Source: an uncultured Bacteroidales bacterium (GTDB lineage Bacteria; Bacteroidota; Bacteroidia; Bacteroidales; UBA932). From it: a stretch of DNA of 64,000 nt. How positions within the stretch are numbered: the first letter of the stretch is position 1; each line of letters opens with the position of its first letter. The notes beneath the pieces were generated by a model. The model made no database searches, was not told the DNA's origin, and saw only the letters and a list, made by a program, of their open reading frames with translations. Position numbers and translations under genes: made by a program. Location of the stretch: positions 1 to 64,000 of the forward strand of contig ONQC01000002.1 of NCBI GenBank assembly GCA_900319855.1, written 5' to 3'. Of the stretch, positions 9,268 to 18,066 are shown in pieces.

Positions 9268-9660
9268 TTAACGCTTGCTGAACTGGAAGCGGCGGCGTGC
9301 ACCAGGCTGACCAGGCTTTTTCCGTTCGACCTCGCGAGCGTCGCGGGTGAGGAAGCCGGCGGCCTTGAGGGCGGAGCGGTAAGCCTCGCGATCCACCTCG
9401 CAAAGTGCGCGGGAGATACCGAGTCTCAGGGCTTCGGCCTGACCTTTGACTCCACCACCGTCGATGGTAGCCTTCACGTCAAACTGACCTGCGGTACCGG
9501 TCACCTCGAACGGCTGGTTGGCGATGTACTTGAGCGTATCCTCGGCGAAATATTCGTCCAGGTCACGGCCGTTGATCGTCACCTTGCCGGTGCCGGCTGC
9601 CACATAAACACGAGCCACAGCTGATTTACGTCTTCCAAGGGCGTTGACTGTTTTTTCCAT
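9268..9660 (-). CDS. rpsI: ribosomal protein uS9
   Basis: A 130-residue 30S protein. The start ([16 protein letters not shown]), [19 protein letters not shown] and the basic C-terminus ending FQFSKR, whose tail reaches the P-site tRNA, are all standard. It follows rplM by 9 nt, the conserved L13-S9 pair. Confidence 0.98.
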   Translation of the reverse strand: MEKTVNALGRRKSAVARVYVAAGTGKVTINGRDLDEYFAEDTLKYIANQPFEVTGTAGQFDVKATIDGGGVKGQAEALRLGISRALCEVDREAYRSALKAAGFLTRDAREVERKKPGQPGARRRFQFSKR

Positions 9661-9669
9661 TTGCTCTGT

Positions 9670-10122
9670 TTAGATTTCGTTCAACTTGATAGTTTTAGGG
9701 TTCTGTGCCTGGTGCGGATGCTCGGGACCTGCATAGATGAACAGGTTGTTGATGAGCTTGTCACCAAGACGGGTCTTCGGGAGCATACCCTTAACAGCTC
9801 TCCGGACCAGTTCGGTCGGCCTCTTTGCGAGGATCTCGGCGGGCGTCGTGAAACGCTGGCCACCCGGGTAACCGGTGTAGCGCGTATAGACGCGGTCGGT
9901 CATCTTGTTGCCTTTGAGGGCCACCTTCTCGCAGTTGACGACGATGACGTTGTCACCGCAGTCCACGTTCGGGGTGAAGCCCGGCTTGGTCTTGCCACGA
10001 AGGACAAGGGCCACGCGGGAGGCGAGACGACCAAGAGCCAGATCGGTAGCATCAATGACCACCCACTCTTTCTTTACAGTCGCTTTGTTAAGCGAGACCG
10101 TTTTGTAGCTAAGTGTGTCCAC
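9670..10122 (-). CDS. rplM: ribosomal protein uL13
   Basis: A 150-residue 50S assembly protein. WVVIDATDLALGRLAS, DNVIVVNCEKVALKGNK and the RAVKGMLPKTRLGD segment are diagnostic. It is the first gene of the rplM-rpsI-rpsB-tsf group and has a consensus promoter and a hairpin leader directly upstream. Confidence 0.98.
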   Translation of the reverse strand: MDTLSYKTVSLNKATVKKEWVVIDATDLALGRLASRVALVLRGKTKPGFTPNVDCGDNVIVVNCEKVALKGNKMTDRVYTRYTGYPGGQRFTTPAEILAKRPTELVRRAVKGMLPKTRLGDKLINNLFIYAGPEHPHQAQNPKTIKLNEI

Positions 10123-10160
10123 TGTCTTGATCTTTAATGGTTTATACTAAAAAATTGCGA

Positions 10161-10179
10161 TCCCTACACTTTATAGGGA
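10161..10179 (-). promoter_or_regulatory. hairpin in the rplM 5' leader
   Basis: TCCCTA, a 7-nt centre and TAGGGA form a stem near the 5' end of the rplM transcript, just downstream of the promoter. Leaders for L13 autoregulation have, to my recollection, been described in Bacteroidia; I cannot test the match here. Confidence 0.5.
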
Positions 10180-10182
10180 CCG

Positions 10183-10214
10183 CAAAGATAAGAAGAATTT
10201 AGGTTTTACGCAAA
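10183..10214 (-). promoter_or_regulatory. promoter of the rplM operon
   Basis: On the minus strand TTTG (10214-10211), 20 nt and TATCTTTG (10190-10183) match the Bacteroidetes promoter consensus. The transcript leader would be about 55 nt long and contain the TCCCTA/TAGGGA hairpin. Confidence 0.8.
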
Positions 10215-10233
10215 TTTCTGCGGCTACAAGGGC

Positions 10234-11502
10234 TTAGAACGGGCGTTCGGCCTCGATCCAGGTCAGGGCGGCGTTGGCGGTGATGTCACGGCCGTTGCCG
10301 GAGTAATCCTTCACGGTATTGCCGGAACCCTCGTTGAAGCGCCAGTAAGCCATCAGGCCGGAAGTCGAAGGAGCGGCCTTCCTCATGTCAGCCTTGATCT
10401 CCTCGCCCGTGCGGGCCTTGTTCCAGATCCGGACATCGGCGATGGAACCCTTGAAATAGCGGTTGTTGGAAGAAACGCCGACGTAGAACTTGAACGGGAG
10501 CACCCAGGTGGCGCCGATACCGTTCAGTTCGATACCATGATCCTCCGCGGTGTTCTTGCCCACCTGCTCGCCGTCCACATAGAGGACGACGTCTCCGCCC
10601 TTGGCGTAGGTCGCGGCCACATGGTGCCACTCGCCGGTGCTGAAGTTGGTCGAATACGTGACTTTCTTTTCATTGTATTCGCCGTTGGACTTCTTCGTTC
10701 CGCCGTAGACCAGATTCAGCTGGCTGCCTTCGAAGCGGAGCAGGAAGATGCCTTCCGTGCCGACGATCGAGTAGATGTTGTCGTTGCTGCCTTCGAAGGA
10801 GGACGGCTTGACCCAGGCTTCCATGGTGATGTTGTCCTGCGTGGCGTCGGCCGAAGCCCAGTCATACGGGAAGTACTGGGTGGTCAGGTTCACCAGGTAG
10901 GGGTTGTCGGTCGGGGTCGGGGCATCGGAAGTGACGGTCACTTCGCAGGTGGCCTCGATCGTGCCGGTAACGACCTTGATGGTGGCCGTGCCGGCAGCGA
11001 CACCGGTCACGACACCGCCGTTGACGGTGGCGACGGTCTCGTCACTGCTCGACCAGGCATATACGGGTTCGTCGGTATGGTCTTCCGGGAGGGCGGTCAC
11101 GGTAAGGGTGGCCGTTTCACCGGCCTTGACGGTCAGCTCGGACGGATCCACAACGAGAGAGGAGGTCGGAATCTCATGTCCGACGGTCACGGCGCAATAG
11201 GCCTTGAGGTCGCCGGCCATGGCATAGACCTCGCAGCTGCCGCGGCCGCGGCCGGTCACGACACCGTTGAAAACAGTGGCGACGGCCGGATTGGTGCTGG
11301 CCCAGGTCACCGCAGCGGTCGTCGGAGCGACGGTGGCGGAAAGGGTCGCCGTGGCGCCGATACCGTCAAGCTGAAGGGCTGTCTGGTTGATGGACAGGGA
11401 TTCGGCCGCGGGATATTCCGGCGTAGTTTCAGTCTTCTCGGAGCAGGCGGCAAAGGCCAGCAGGCCGAGGGAAACGGAAAGGATGGTGATTATCTTTTTC
11501 AT
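10234..11502 (-). CDS. surface lipoprotein with two BIG2 domains and a LamG domain
   Basis: A 422-residue lipoprotein (signal ending LLAFAAC) starting at the ATG at 11502. Two bacterial Ig-like group 2 repeats occupy about 33-112 and 114-195; both carry the W-x-S-s-n/d-x-A-T-V and G-V-V-T-G core. A concanavalin-like LamG/pentraxin domain follows (about 205-415), with MEAWVKPSSF, WHHVAATYAKGG and IADVRIWNKARTGEEI as signatures. It is the last gene of the SusC/SusD locus and probably acts as a glycan-binding surface protein; its ligand is not deducible. Confidence 0.88.
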   Translation of the reverse strand: MKKIITILSVSLGLLAFAACSEKTETTPEYPAAESLSINQTALQLDGIGATATLSATVAPTTAAVTWASTNPAVATVFNGVVTGRGRGSCEVYAMAGDLKAYCAVTVGHEIPTSSLVVDPSELTVKAGETATLTVTALPEDHTDEPVYAWSSSDETVATVNGGVVTGVAAGTATIKVVTGTIEATCEVTVTSDAPTPTDNPYLVNLTTQYFPYDWASADATQDNITMEAWVKPSSFEGSNDNIYSIVGTEGIFLLRFEGSQLNLVYGGTKKSNGEYNEKKVTYSTNFSTGEWHHVAATYAKGGDVVLYVDGEQVGKNTAEDHGIELNGIGATWVLPFKFYVGVSSNNRYFKGSIADVRIWNKARTGEEIKADMRKAAPSTSGLMAYWRFNEGSGNTVKDYSGNGRDITANAALTWIEAERPF

Positions 11503-11526
11503 ATTCAACGTTTATTTCTCTGGCAA

Positions 11527-12267
11527 TTAGCGTTCGACGGCTCCCTTGAGGACGATCGGTCCGTAGCGGACGTCACCGACATAGAGGTAGATCTCGTCGG
11601 TATACTCCCCCTCCGGCAATCCGGAGGTATCGTACCGGACCGTAGCCTCGACAACCTGTCCGGGCCGGATCAGGGCCGGCATCGTCACCTTCGCCCGACG
11701 GGACGGACAGGACCAGCGCATCCGCATGGGTGCGTCGCTGTCGTTCATCACGGACAAAGGCCGCTCGACGACCGTACCTTGCTTCCACAGTCTCAGGCCG
11801 ATCACGTCAAGGTCCGTCCGCAATCCGCCGCCCCACTGGTGGGGATGCCGGATCTGGTCCAGCGTCTCGTCCCGCAGCACCTCACCCTCCAGGGTGATGG
11901 TGTTGTACTTACGGTAATCCCCGTTGGTCGCGATGACCGTGAGGTGCCGCTTCTGCGGGCCGACCAGGGAAGCCGGGTCGAGGACCACGTCCACGTAGCC
12001 TTTGGCTCCGGGCGCGATGGCGTCCTTGCTCCAGGACGGGATCGTACAGCCGCACTGGACATGCACGTCCACGATGGATACCGGTTTGTCCGCGATGTTG
12101 GTGCAGGCGAACCGGACCGTCACGGGCTTGGCGTCATAACGGATGGATCCGAAGTTCTGGACGGGAGCGTCAAACTGCAGGATACGCGCAGTCTGCCCGA
12201 CCGCCGGATGACCGGCAGCCAGGACAGCTGCAGCGCAAACTGCCATGATATGCAGGAACTTATTCAA
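11527..12267 (-). CDS. DUF1573 domain protein, exported
   Basis: A 246-residue protein whose N-terminal half is a DUF1573 domain: F-G-S-I-R, FACTNIADKPVSIVDV, then CGCTIPSWSKDAIAPG, the family's CGCT motif. The C-terminal half is another Ig-like beta domain. The TTG at 12267 gives a normal signal peptide (MNKFLHIMAVCAAAVLAAG) and overlaps the end of the upstream gene by eight bases; the ATG at 12246 leaves no charged n-region. A longer in-frame extension into the upstream gene is not credible. Its role in the locus is unknown; such proteins often accompany surface glycan machinery. Confidence 0.78.
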   Translation of the reverse strand: MNKFLHIMAVCAAAVLAAGHPAVGQTARILQFDAPVQNFGSIRYDAKPVTVRFACTNIADKPVSIVDVHVQCGCTIPSWSKDAIAPGAKGYVDVVLDPASLVGPQKRHLTVIATNGDYRKYNTITLEGEVLRDETLDQIRHPHQWGGGLRTDLDVIGLRLWKQGTVVERPLSVMNDSDAPMRMRWSCPSRRAKVTMPALIRPGQVVEATVRYDTSGLPEGEYTDEIYLYVGDVRYGPIVLKGAVER

Positions 12268-13411
12268 CGACCGGGCACTTGATGCCGTCCACCCAGTTGG
12301 TGCCGCCTCTCGGGGTACCGACATAACCGTTGCCGGACAGGTCGACGAGTTTGCCGTTCTCATCCAGCTGGTCCATCCGCCAGTAACCGACCAGGTCCTG
12401 CGCGGTTTCCGGGTTGACATAGCACTGGTTGTTCTCAGCCTCGACGATGGACAGGGCACGCTTCCAGGCGCGGACCTCGCTGATGTAACCGTTCAACGGA
12501 CGGTTGTCACCGGCGGAGGCGCCGATACGGAAACCGCCGCCTTCGGCGTTCGCACCGAGGTTCAGGGCAGCCTTGCCGGAGGAATCAACCTCACCTTCGA
12601 GTTTGCCGTCCACATACAGGCGGAGCTTGGAACCGTCGTCGATGGCGACGATGTGGTACCAACGGCCCAGGGAGAAGTGGTCGGTCGAAGTCAGGGACAC
12701 GCCGCGGCCTGCCACCTGAAGCTGGTCACGGTCGCAGGAGACATCGCCGAAACGGACGATCATGTGCTCCTCGATACCGACCACGGAAGCGATCTTGTGG
12801 CTGAGGTTGGACCAGCCGTTCATGTAGACGCGGGCCTCAAGGGTCACGGCCGGCAGGTTGGCCAGGTCGGAGTTGTTGACCATCGTCTCCATGTTGTACC
12901 AGTTGGAACCGGCGAGGTTGACGCAGCGGGTCGTGATGATGGAGTTGATCACCAGGAAGATCGTCTGGCTGGGATAGAGGATGTTGGAACCGTCCGCGGC
13001 GGCCAGGAGCCGGACCGGGGCGCAATACAGCACGCCTTCCTCGAAATCATCCATGGAGACAATCGAGAAGGCGACCGGAGCGGAAACGCTGGTTCCCGCA
13101 TAGATCGTGAAATGGTTGTCGCTGAGCTGGTAGCTGCCTTCGGGAAGCATCTGGTAAGAGGTGCCGTTGGCGGCGTTGAACGCCTCCAGCGCCGAAGGAT
13201 CGACCATCACGGCGATATTGACATCCTCGTCATAGACCTTGGACGAGGAGACCGTCAGGTTCTTCGAGGCCGGGCCGTCGACATACATGCTGACGGCGGG
13301 ATCGTCTTCGGTCCCGGTGAAGTACAGGACATCCCTGTACTCCAGAGACTTCTGGCAACCGGCCAGGGCGAGGACGGCCACTGCAATGGAAAATATCTTT
13401 TTCATATTCAT
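12260..13411 (-). CDS. DUF1735 plus LamG surface lipoprotein
   Basis: A 383-residue lipoprotein (lipobox VLALAGC). Residues about 25-165 form a DUF1735 domain, including AFNAANGTSYQMLPEGSY, a segment typical of this family in surface glycan-binding proteins. A LamG-like concanavalin domain fills about 170-380, with VTLEARVYMNG, GRWYHIVAIDD and ISEVRAWKRALS. The C-terminal ends of this protein and of the BIG2-LamG protein are recognisably alike (YWR followed by GNG-containing ends). It lies 6 nt after the F5/8C gene in the same transcript and is expected at the cell surface as a glycan capture protein. An alternative ATG is at 13405. Confidence 0.9.
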   Translation of the reverse strand: MNMKKIFSIAVAVLALAGCQKSLEYRDVLYFTGTEDDPAVSMYVDGPASKNLTVSSSKVYDEDVNIAVMVDPSALEAFNAANGTSYQMLPEGSYQLSDNHFTIYAGTSVSAPVAFSIVSMDDFEEGVLYCAPVRLLAAADGSNILYPSQTIFLVINSIITTRCVNLAGSNWYNMETMVNNSDLANLPAVTLEARVYMNGWSNLSHKIASVVGIEEHMIVRFGDVSCDRDQLQVAGRGVSLTSTDHFSLGRWYHIVAIDDGSKLRLYVDGKLEGEVDSSGKAALNLGANAEGGGFRIGASAGDNRPLNGYISEVRAWKRALSIVEAENNQCYVNPETAQDLVGYWRMDQLDENGKLVDLSGNGYVGTPRGGTNWVDGIKCPVVE

Positions 13412-13417
13412 TATCGA

Positions 13418-15268
13418 TTACTGAAGATAGACGTTCATCTCGCCGACACGCTGGTAATAAGAATAGCTGTAAGCGAAATTGATCGTGATGCGCACATACT
13501 GGGCCTTGATGGCTCCGGCGAATCCGACATGGACCTGGTCCTGGCTCCATCCGGAACCGACATTCAGATACTCACCTTCACCGGGGACGCCGCAGGACAC
13601 AAAGTTGGAGCCATCCGTGCTGGTCTCGATGAGCGTAATGGTCGGAGCATAATACATAGAGGTAACCATGACACCCGTCACATCCTTCACGGCGCCCAGG
13701 TCCAGGGTCAGGACATTGTCGTTCTGGCGCGGGAAGTTGGTCGCATAAGAGCCGGTATTGCCGTCAATGGCGGAATTCATGTTCTGGCCTTCGCCCGTGA
13801 TGCTCCAGCCGGTGCGGTCGGAGGCCAGGCTTCCGTCGATGTCTTCGAGAGACTCGATGGATTTGAGCTTGGACTCCACGACCTTGACGATGACATAGAC
13901 CACATTGGCCGTTTCATCCACATGGGCGGAAGACTTCAGGGAAAGCGGAATCAAATAGCCAAACGGCTCTTTCAGCGAAGCCAGGTCGCCGGTCACGGCA
14001 ACATGGACGTCATCGGACTTGACGGCACCGCCGCCGATCGTAACGGAACCATATTCCACGGTCACATTGCCAGCAGGGAGCTCCTTGTAGGAAGTACCGT
14101 TGGCTTCGTTGTACGCAGCGATCAGGCTGTTGTCGACGGCAACCGTCGCATTGATGGCGGACGTACCGGACGGGGCGACCCGCACCGGGAAGGAATAATC
14201 CACGTTGGAGGTCGATCCGGCAGGCGTATGCTTGACCATGCCGGTGAAGGTATTGTCCTCGCCGCATTGGAGATACAGGGTCGGTTCCTTGCCGGCTGCG
14301 CAGTAGATGTTGAAATCATTCAGGTAGCGGTACCAGGAAGAGACATTGGTCGCATCGGCGGTGAACTTGATGTAACGGGCTTCGATGTAGCCATAGAAAG
14401 CGACGTTGACGGCATCGTCGGTGGTCAGGCCGTTCTGGTCCGGGCTGCCGGCCTGCTCCCAGGCCTGGCCATCCGTACTGTATTCGATTGCGCTGAATGT
14501 CGGGATACCGCCCCAGGAAGAATACAGGCCGAAACGGACGCCGGTGACGATGTAGTTCTTCTTCATGTCCACGACAATCTGCACCGGCTCGCCAGGCAGG
14601 GACTTGCGGGAAGACACATCGCCGGACAGGCCTTCGATGTACTCCCAGCCGCTGCGGTCGGCGGTCTTGCCGGCCATCTCGTCCATGCTGGTCAGCGGAC
14701 GGATGCAGTTCTTCTCGGTCAGGACTTCCAGATAATAGGTACCCATGACCTCGCTTCCTTCGAAGGCGTCGGAGGAAATCTTAAGGGCGGCGATATACTG
14801 CTTTTCAGTCAGTTTGCTCAGGTCGCCGGTCAGGGCTACCCGCACGGAATCGGTGGTCGAACGGGCGTCTTCCGGAAGGGTCAGAAGTGCCTCGGAAGAA
14901 GCCGTCGCCTCGGCACCCGCGACATATTTGGTAATGCTGAGGAACTCGGCAGGAAGGATGCTGTGCTCAAGTTTCTTCTCGTCCTTGTAAGCCTGGGCGG
15001 CATCGGCGTCATACGTGACTTTGACCGTGGTGGCCTTGTGGCTGCCGGAGTTGCAGGTCACGGGGAAGACGGCGTCATAGGAACCGAAGGAACCGACCGG
15101 TGCATGGGCCACCTTGGTGGAGTGCACGTTGGCGGAACCGGCCTGCTGGGAATAGACGAGCACGTCAGGGGCGTCGATCGTGGTCTGGAAGTCTTCCAGC
15201 TGCTCGCAGGCAGCGAGGACACCCATACCGGCGACGGCGGCCATCATATATTTGACAATATTTTTCAT
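13418..15268 (-). CDS. DUF1735 lipoprotein with two F5/8 type C domains
   Basis: A 616-residue lipoprotein (signal ending GVLAAC). DUF1735-type beta domains occupy about 30-195 and 345-460; the second contains AYNEANGTSYKELPAGNVTV. Each is followed by a discoidin (F5/8 type C) carbohydrate-binding domain: about 200-340 (TADRSGWEYIEG, YSSWGGIPTFSAIEYSTDG) and about 465-616 (RTGWSITGEGQNMNSAIDGN, TLDLGAVKDVTGVMV). Internal duplication is therefore visible. It sits 18 nt after the GH18 gene and probably binds glycans at the surface. Homologous proteins flank GH18 endoglycosidases in other Bacteroidales loci. Confidence 0.9.
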   Translation of the reverse strand: MKNIVKYMMAAVAGMGVLAACEQLEDFQTTIDAPDVLVYSQQAGSANVHSTKVAHAPVGSFGSYDAVFPVTCNSGSHKATTVKVTYDADAAQAYKDEKKLEHSILPAEFLSITKYVAGAEATASSEALLTLPEDARSTTDSVRVALTGDLSKLTEKQYIAALKISSDAFEGSEVMGTYYLEVLTEKNCIRPLTSMDEMAGKTADRSGWEYIEGLSGDVSSRKSLPGEPVQIVVDMKKNYIVTGVRFGLYSSWGGIPTFSAIEYSTDGQAWEQAGSPDQNGLTTDDAVNVAFYGYIEARYIKFTADATNVSSWYRYLNDFNIYCAAGKEPTLYLQCGEDNTFTGMVKHTPAGSTSNVDYSFPVRVAPSGTSAINATVAVDNSLIAAYNEANGTSYKELPAGNVTVEYGSVTIGGGAVKSDDVHVAVTGDLASLKEPFGYLIPLSLKSSAHVDETANVVYVIVKVVESKLKSIESLEDIDGSLASDRTGWSITGEGQNMNSAIDGNTGSYATNFPRQNDNVLTLDLGAVKDVTGVMVTSMYYAPTITLIETSTDGSNFVSCGVPGEGEYLNVGSGWSQDQVHVGFAGAIKAQYVRITINFAYSYSYYQRVGEMNVYLQ

Positions 15269-15286
15269 AACGTTGCTGCTTTAAGG

Positions 15287-16429
15287 TTATTTGGTAACAG
15301 CCGGATTCTGGAGCTGGATCGCACGGCGAAGGTGGCCGTACGGGGTCTCCTTGTCACCGCCGACCGCCGTGATGGCATAGTCGCGCTGGTTGTGGAATGC
15401 ACCGAAACCGCCCTTGCGGCCGCCGCGGGAAGGCTGGAAAGCAGCGATCTGCTCCATCACGCCGCCGGTCTTCCAACTATCGCCGATATTCTCGCAGAAG
15501 ATCTTCTGTTCGTTCTTCCAATCACCGGTATTGAAATTGCTCTCGGAAGGAACGCGGCCATAGGACTGGTCGATGCTGTAATCGGCATACGGAGCGCACA
15601 TGCCGGGAGCACCGCCCGGGGCATCGACGCACAAGAGGGTACGCGGATTCGGGGACTTCGGACCGATGAACTGGGAAAGGTACTGGACGAAGGTCAGGAA
15701 CGTGTTGCCGCTGAGGGCATCGCCTTCCGGTTCATAGTCCAGGTCATAGCCATCGAGATCGTATTCCTTGATTTCGTTCAGCAGGTTGTCACCGGCATAA
15801 CGGCACCATTCCGGATACTCATACACCGCATTGTCAGCGCCTTCTTCGCCGGACACGAGGGTACGGGTCGGATGGGCGGACATGTCGGCACGGAGGGCGT
15901 TGCAACCGGCTGCACGGCCGGCCGTCTCAGCCTTCGAGGCGGCGATGTCTTCCTTGTCTCCTGCGGCGATGGCGGCATTGTAGGTCTCGTCATACGCGGC
16001 CTTGTAGGCCTCCATGAAGGAAGGGATCTCCGCTTCCTTGGCCCAGGTCAGGTAGTTATAGTAATTCGGATTGCTCGGAGCCAGACGGACGATCTTCACG
16101 CCGACCAGGCGGGTGCCCTTGAGACGGCGCATTTCATACATCTCTTCGCGCAGGACGTCGCTCTTCGGGATACCGCCCCAGAGCGAAACGACATCGACAC
16201 TGTCCGGAAGGCCCATGAAACGGGAACCCGGGCAAGCCTCTTCGTAGTTGGCGAACCAGAGATAGCAGATCGAGTGATCGCTCTCCTTGTACGCCCTCAG
16301 CGCCTTGTAGTAGGCGTCGGTGTATTCGTAGGCCGGCTGCAGGTCGAGGGCCTGCGGCTCCGTATCGCAGGCCTGGAGGCCGGCGACGGCTACAAATGCA
16401 GCAGCGAGGTAATATAATGCTTTTTTCAT
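15287..16429 (-). CDS. GH18 endo-beta-N-acetylglucosaminidase-like lipoprotein
   Basis: A 380-residue lipoprotein (signal ending GLQAC). The GH18 motif DxxDxDxE is intact as DGYDLDYE (Asp226, Asp229, Asp231, Glu233), so the general acid is present and catalysis is expected; some locus-linked GH18 paralogues lack it. Size and position between SusD and the DUF1735 proteins resemble endoglycosidases that cut the GlcNAc-GlcNAc core of N-glycans, but chitooligosaccharide or another GlcNAc polymer cannot be excluded. It follows susD by 13 nt. Confidence 0.85.
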   Translation of the reverse strand: MKKALYYLAAAFVAVAGLQACDTEPQALDLQPAYEYTDAYYKALRAYKESDHSICYLWFANYEEACPGSRFMGLPDSVDVVSLWGGIPKSDVLREEMYEMRRLKGTRLVGVKIVRLAPSNPNYYNYLTWAKEAEIPSFMEAYKAAYDETYNAAIAAGDKEDIAASKAETAGRAAGCNALRADMSAHPTRTLVSGEEGADNAVYEYPEWCRYAGDNLLNEIKEYDLDGYDLDYEPEGDALSGNTFLTFVQYLSQFIGPKSPNPRTLLCVDAPGGAPGMCAPYADYSIDQSYGRVPSESNFNTGDWKNEQKIFCENIGDSWKTGGVMEQIAAFQPSRGGRKGGFGAFHNQRDYAITAVGGDKETPYGHLRRAIQLQNPAVTK

Positions 16430-16442
16430 AATGCTCTACGTT

Positions 16443-18053
16443 TTAGAATCTGGGGTTCTTGTCCCACCACAGACGGGTACCGCCATTGTCGGCGGATCCG
16501 CTCTTGGCCTCGCCGGCGAGCAGGGTCACGGCTGCGGCGACATTGGTCGCATTGGCCTGGTACTCGCTGGAAGGATAAGGAAGACGACGGACCTGGAGGT
16601 TCGTGTTGATGGTACCGCCACTGTTGTTCTGCTTGACCGGAATGATGTTCGGATAGCCGGTACGGCGATATTCGGTCCAGGCTTCCTGGCCTTCCGGGAA
16701 CATGGCAATGTACTTCTGGGTGATGATCTGCTCGAGGTGATTCTCGAAGGAAGAGGCACCGCTCCAGACGACCGGCGTACCGGACAGGGCGTTCTCGTAG
16801 GAGTTGTTGCCCACCGGATCGGTATAGCCGCCGACGGTCGCCGTCGAAGCAAGGTACTCATCGGCACCGGCGGCACCGACAGTCGCGAACGCGACCTTCA
16901 CACCTTCTTCATACGCGGTCTTCGCCTGAGCCTCGTCGCCCTTGCGGAGCCAGTATTCGGCCTTCAGGAAATAAGCCTCTGCAGGCGCCATCCACAGCAT
17001 CGGGCTGGTCTGGTCGCAAAGGATGCGGGAAACCTTGAGCTTGTAGTCGGATCCGTTGGTAACACCGTTGCGGACACCGATATAGTCACGGGCGCCGTCG
17101 CTGACCTTGGTGAAGAGTTTCTCACGACGCGGGTCGCCAAAGCTGTTCATGTAGGTCTCGATGGTTGCACCTACGGCGGAGTCACCATTGTTGAAGTCGT
17201 ACTGGATGGTGTAGAGCGGATACTGCCAGGCACCGGCACCCGGATGGAGATAGGCAGCGTCGCCGGCTTCGGTCATCAGGCCGACCGGGTTGTTGATGGA
17301 CTTCTCCGCCTCCTCGAAAGCGAGGGCTTCGTCCGCATAGACGACATGCATGGCAAGACGCAGGCGCAGGGTGTTGGCGAATTTGACCCACTTGGCGACG
17401 TCGCCGTAGAAGACATCGTCATAATCGGCCAGCAGCATACCGCCGCCGAGAGCCTGGTTCTGAAGGGTTTCGATGGCATTGTCCAGATCCTTGAACATGC
17501 CGCGGTAGACCTGCTCCTGGGAATCGTACGGACGGGCCAGGACCTGCTCTTCGTCATAGATGACGCTGTAGGGAATCGGGCCGTAGGAGTCGGTCACGCG
17601 GTGCAGGCCGGCGACCTTGACGATATCCACGAGGGCGACCTCGGACGGGAAGCTTTCGCGGAGCGGTTCGACGTTCACGGCCTGGGTCACCAGACGCTCG
17701 TAGACATCTTCGAACATGCCTTTGCTCCAGCCACCGGCGGTGATGTTATACAGGTTGTTCTGGGTGAAACCGCTGTTGGTAGCGCCCGTGTAACCGGAGA
17801 AAATGTTGCCCGCCAGGTCCTGGATGACCTGATAGCGGTCGGAACCATATTCGCTGGCACCCATCTGGTAGGCGGCACTGACATTCTTGGTCATCTGGGA
17901 GAAAGGACCGCCGATGGCCAGGCCGTCGTGCTTCATATGCTCTTCATAAGCCTGCTCGGGATTGGTGTTCCTGTCCAGGAAATCCCCGGTGCAGGAGACC
18001 GCCGTGAATGCAACGGCCAGAGCGAAGAGATTGAATATCTTACTTGTTTTCAT
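16443..18053 (-). CDS. SusD-like nutrient-binding lipoprotein
   Basis: A 536-residue outer-membrane lipoprotein (signal ending FTAVSC, then GDFLDRNTNPEQ) of the SusD/RagB superfamily, closest by eye to the SusD-like_2 group. It forms the lid over the SusC channel. Helical TPR-like segments and the PAEAYFLKAEYWLRKGDEAQ block before the C-terminal region are characteristic. It starts 13 nt after the SusC stop. The pair defines the polysaccharide utilisation locus. Confidence 0.95.
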   Translation of the reverse strand: MKTSKIFNLFALAVAFTAVSCTGDFLDRNTNPEQAYEEHMKHDGLAIGGPFSQMTKNVSAAYQMGASEYGSDRYQVIQDLAGNIFSGYTGATNSGFTQNNLYNITAGGWSKGMFEDVYERLVTQAVNVEPLRESFPSEVALVDIVKVAGLHRVTDSYGPIPYSVIYDEEQVLARPYDSQEQVYRGMFKDLDNAIETLQNQALGGGMLLADYDDVFYGDVAKWVKFANTLRLRLAMHVVYADEALAFEEAEKSINNPVGLMTEAGDAAYLHPGAGAWQYPLYTIQYDFNNGDSAVGATIETYMNSFGDPRREKLFTKVSDGARDYIGVRNGVTNGSDYKLKVSRILCDQTSPMLWMAPAEAYFLKAEYWLRKGDEAQAKTAYEEGVKVAFATVGAAGADEYLASTATVGGYTDPVGNNSYENALSGTPVVWSGASSFENHLEQIITQKYIAMFPEGQEAWTEYRRTGYPNIIPVKQNNSGGTINTNLQVRRLPYPSSEYQANATNVAAAVTLLAGEAKSGSADNGGTRLWWDKNPRF

Positions 18054-18066
18054 AATGTTCCGGTGA

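Noticed and set aside
12245..16417. 1390-codon open frame on the plus strand across the binding-protein genes
   Set aside because: It is antisense to four well-supported lipoprotein and GH18 genes; its composition (Gly, Val, Asp, His, Arg rich) is what the complement of high-GC coding sequence gives, and it has no domain.
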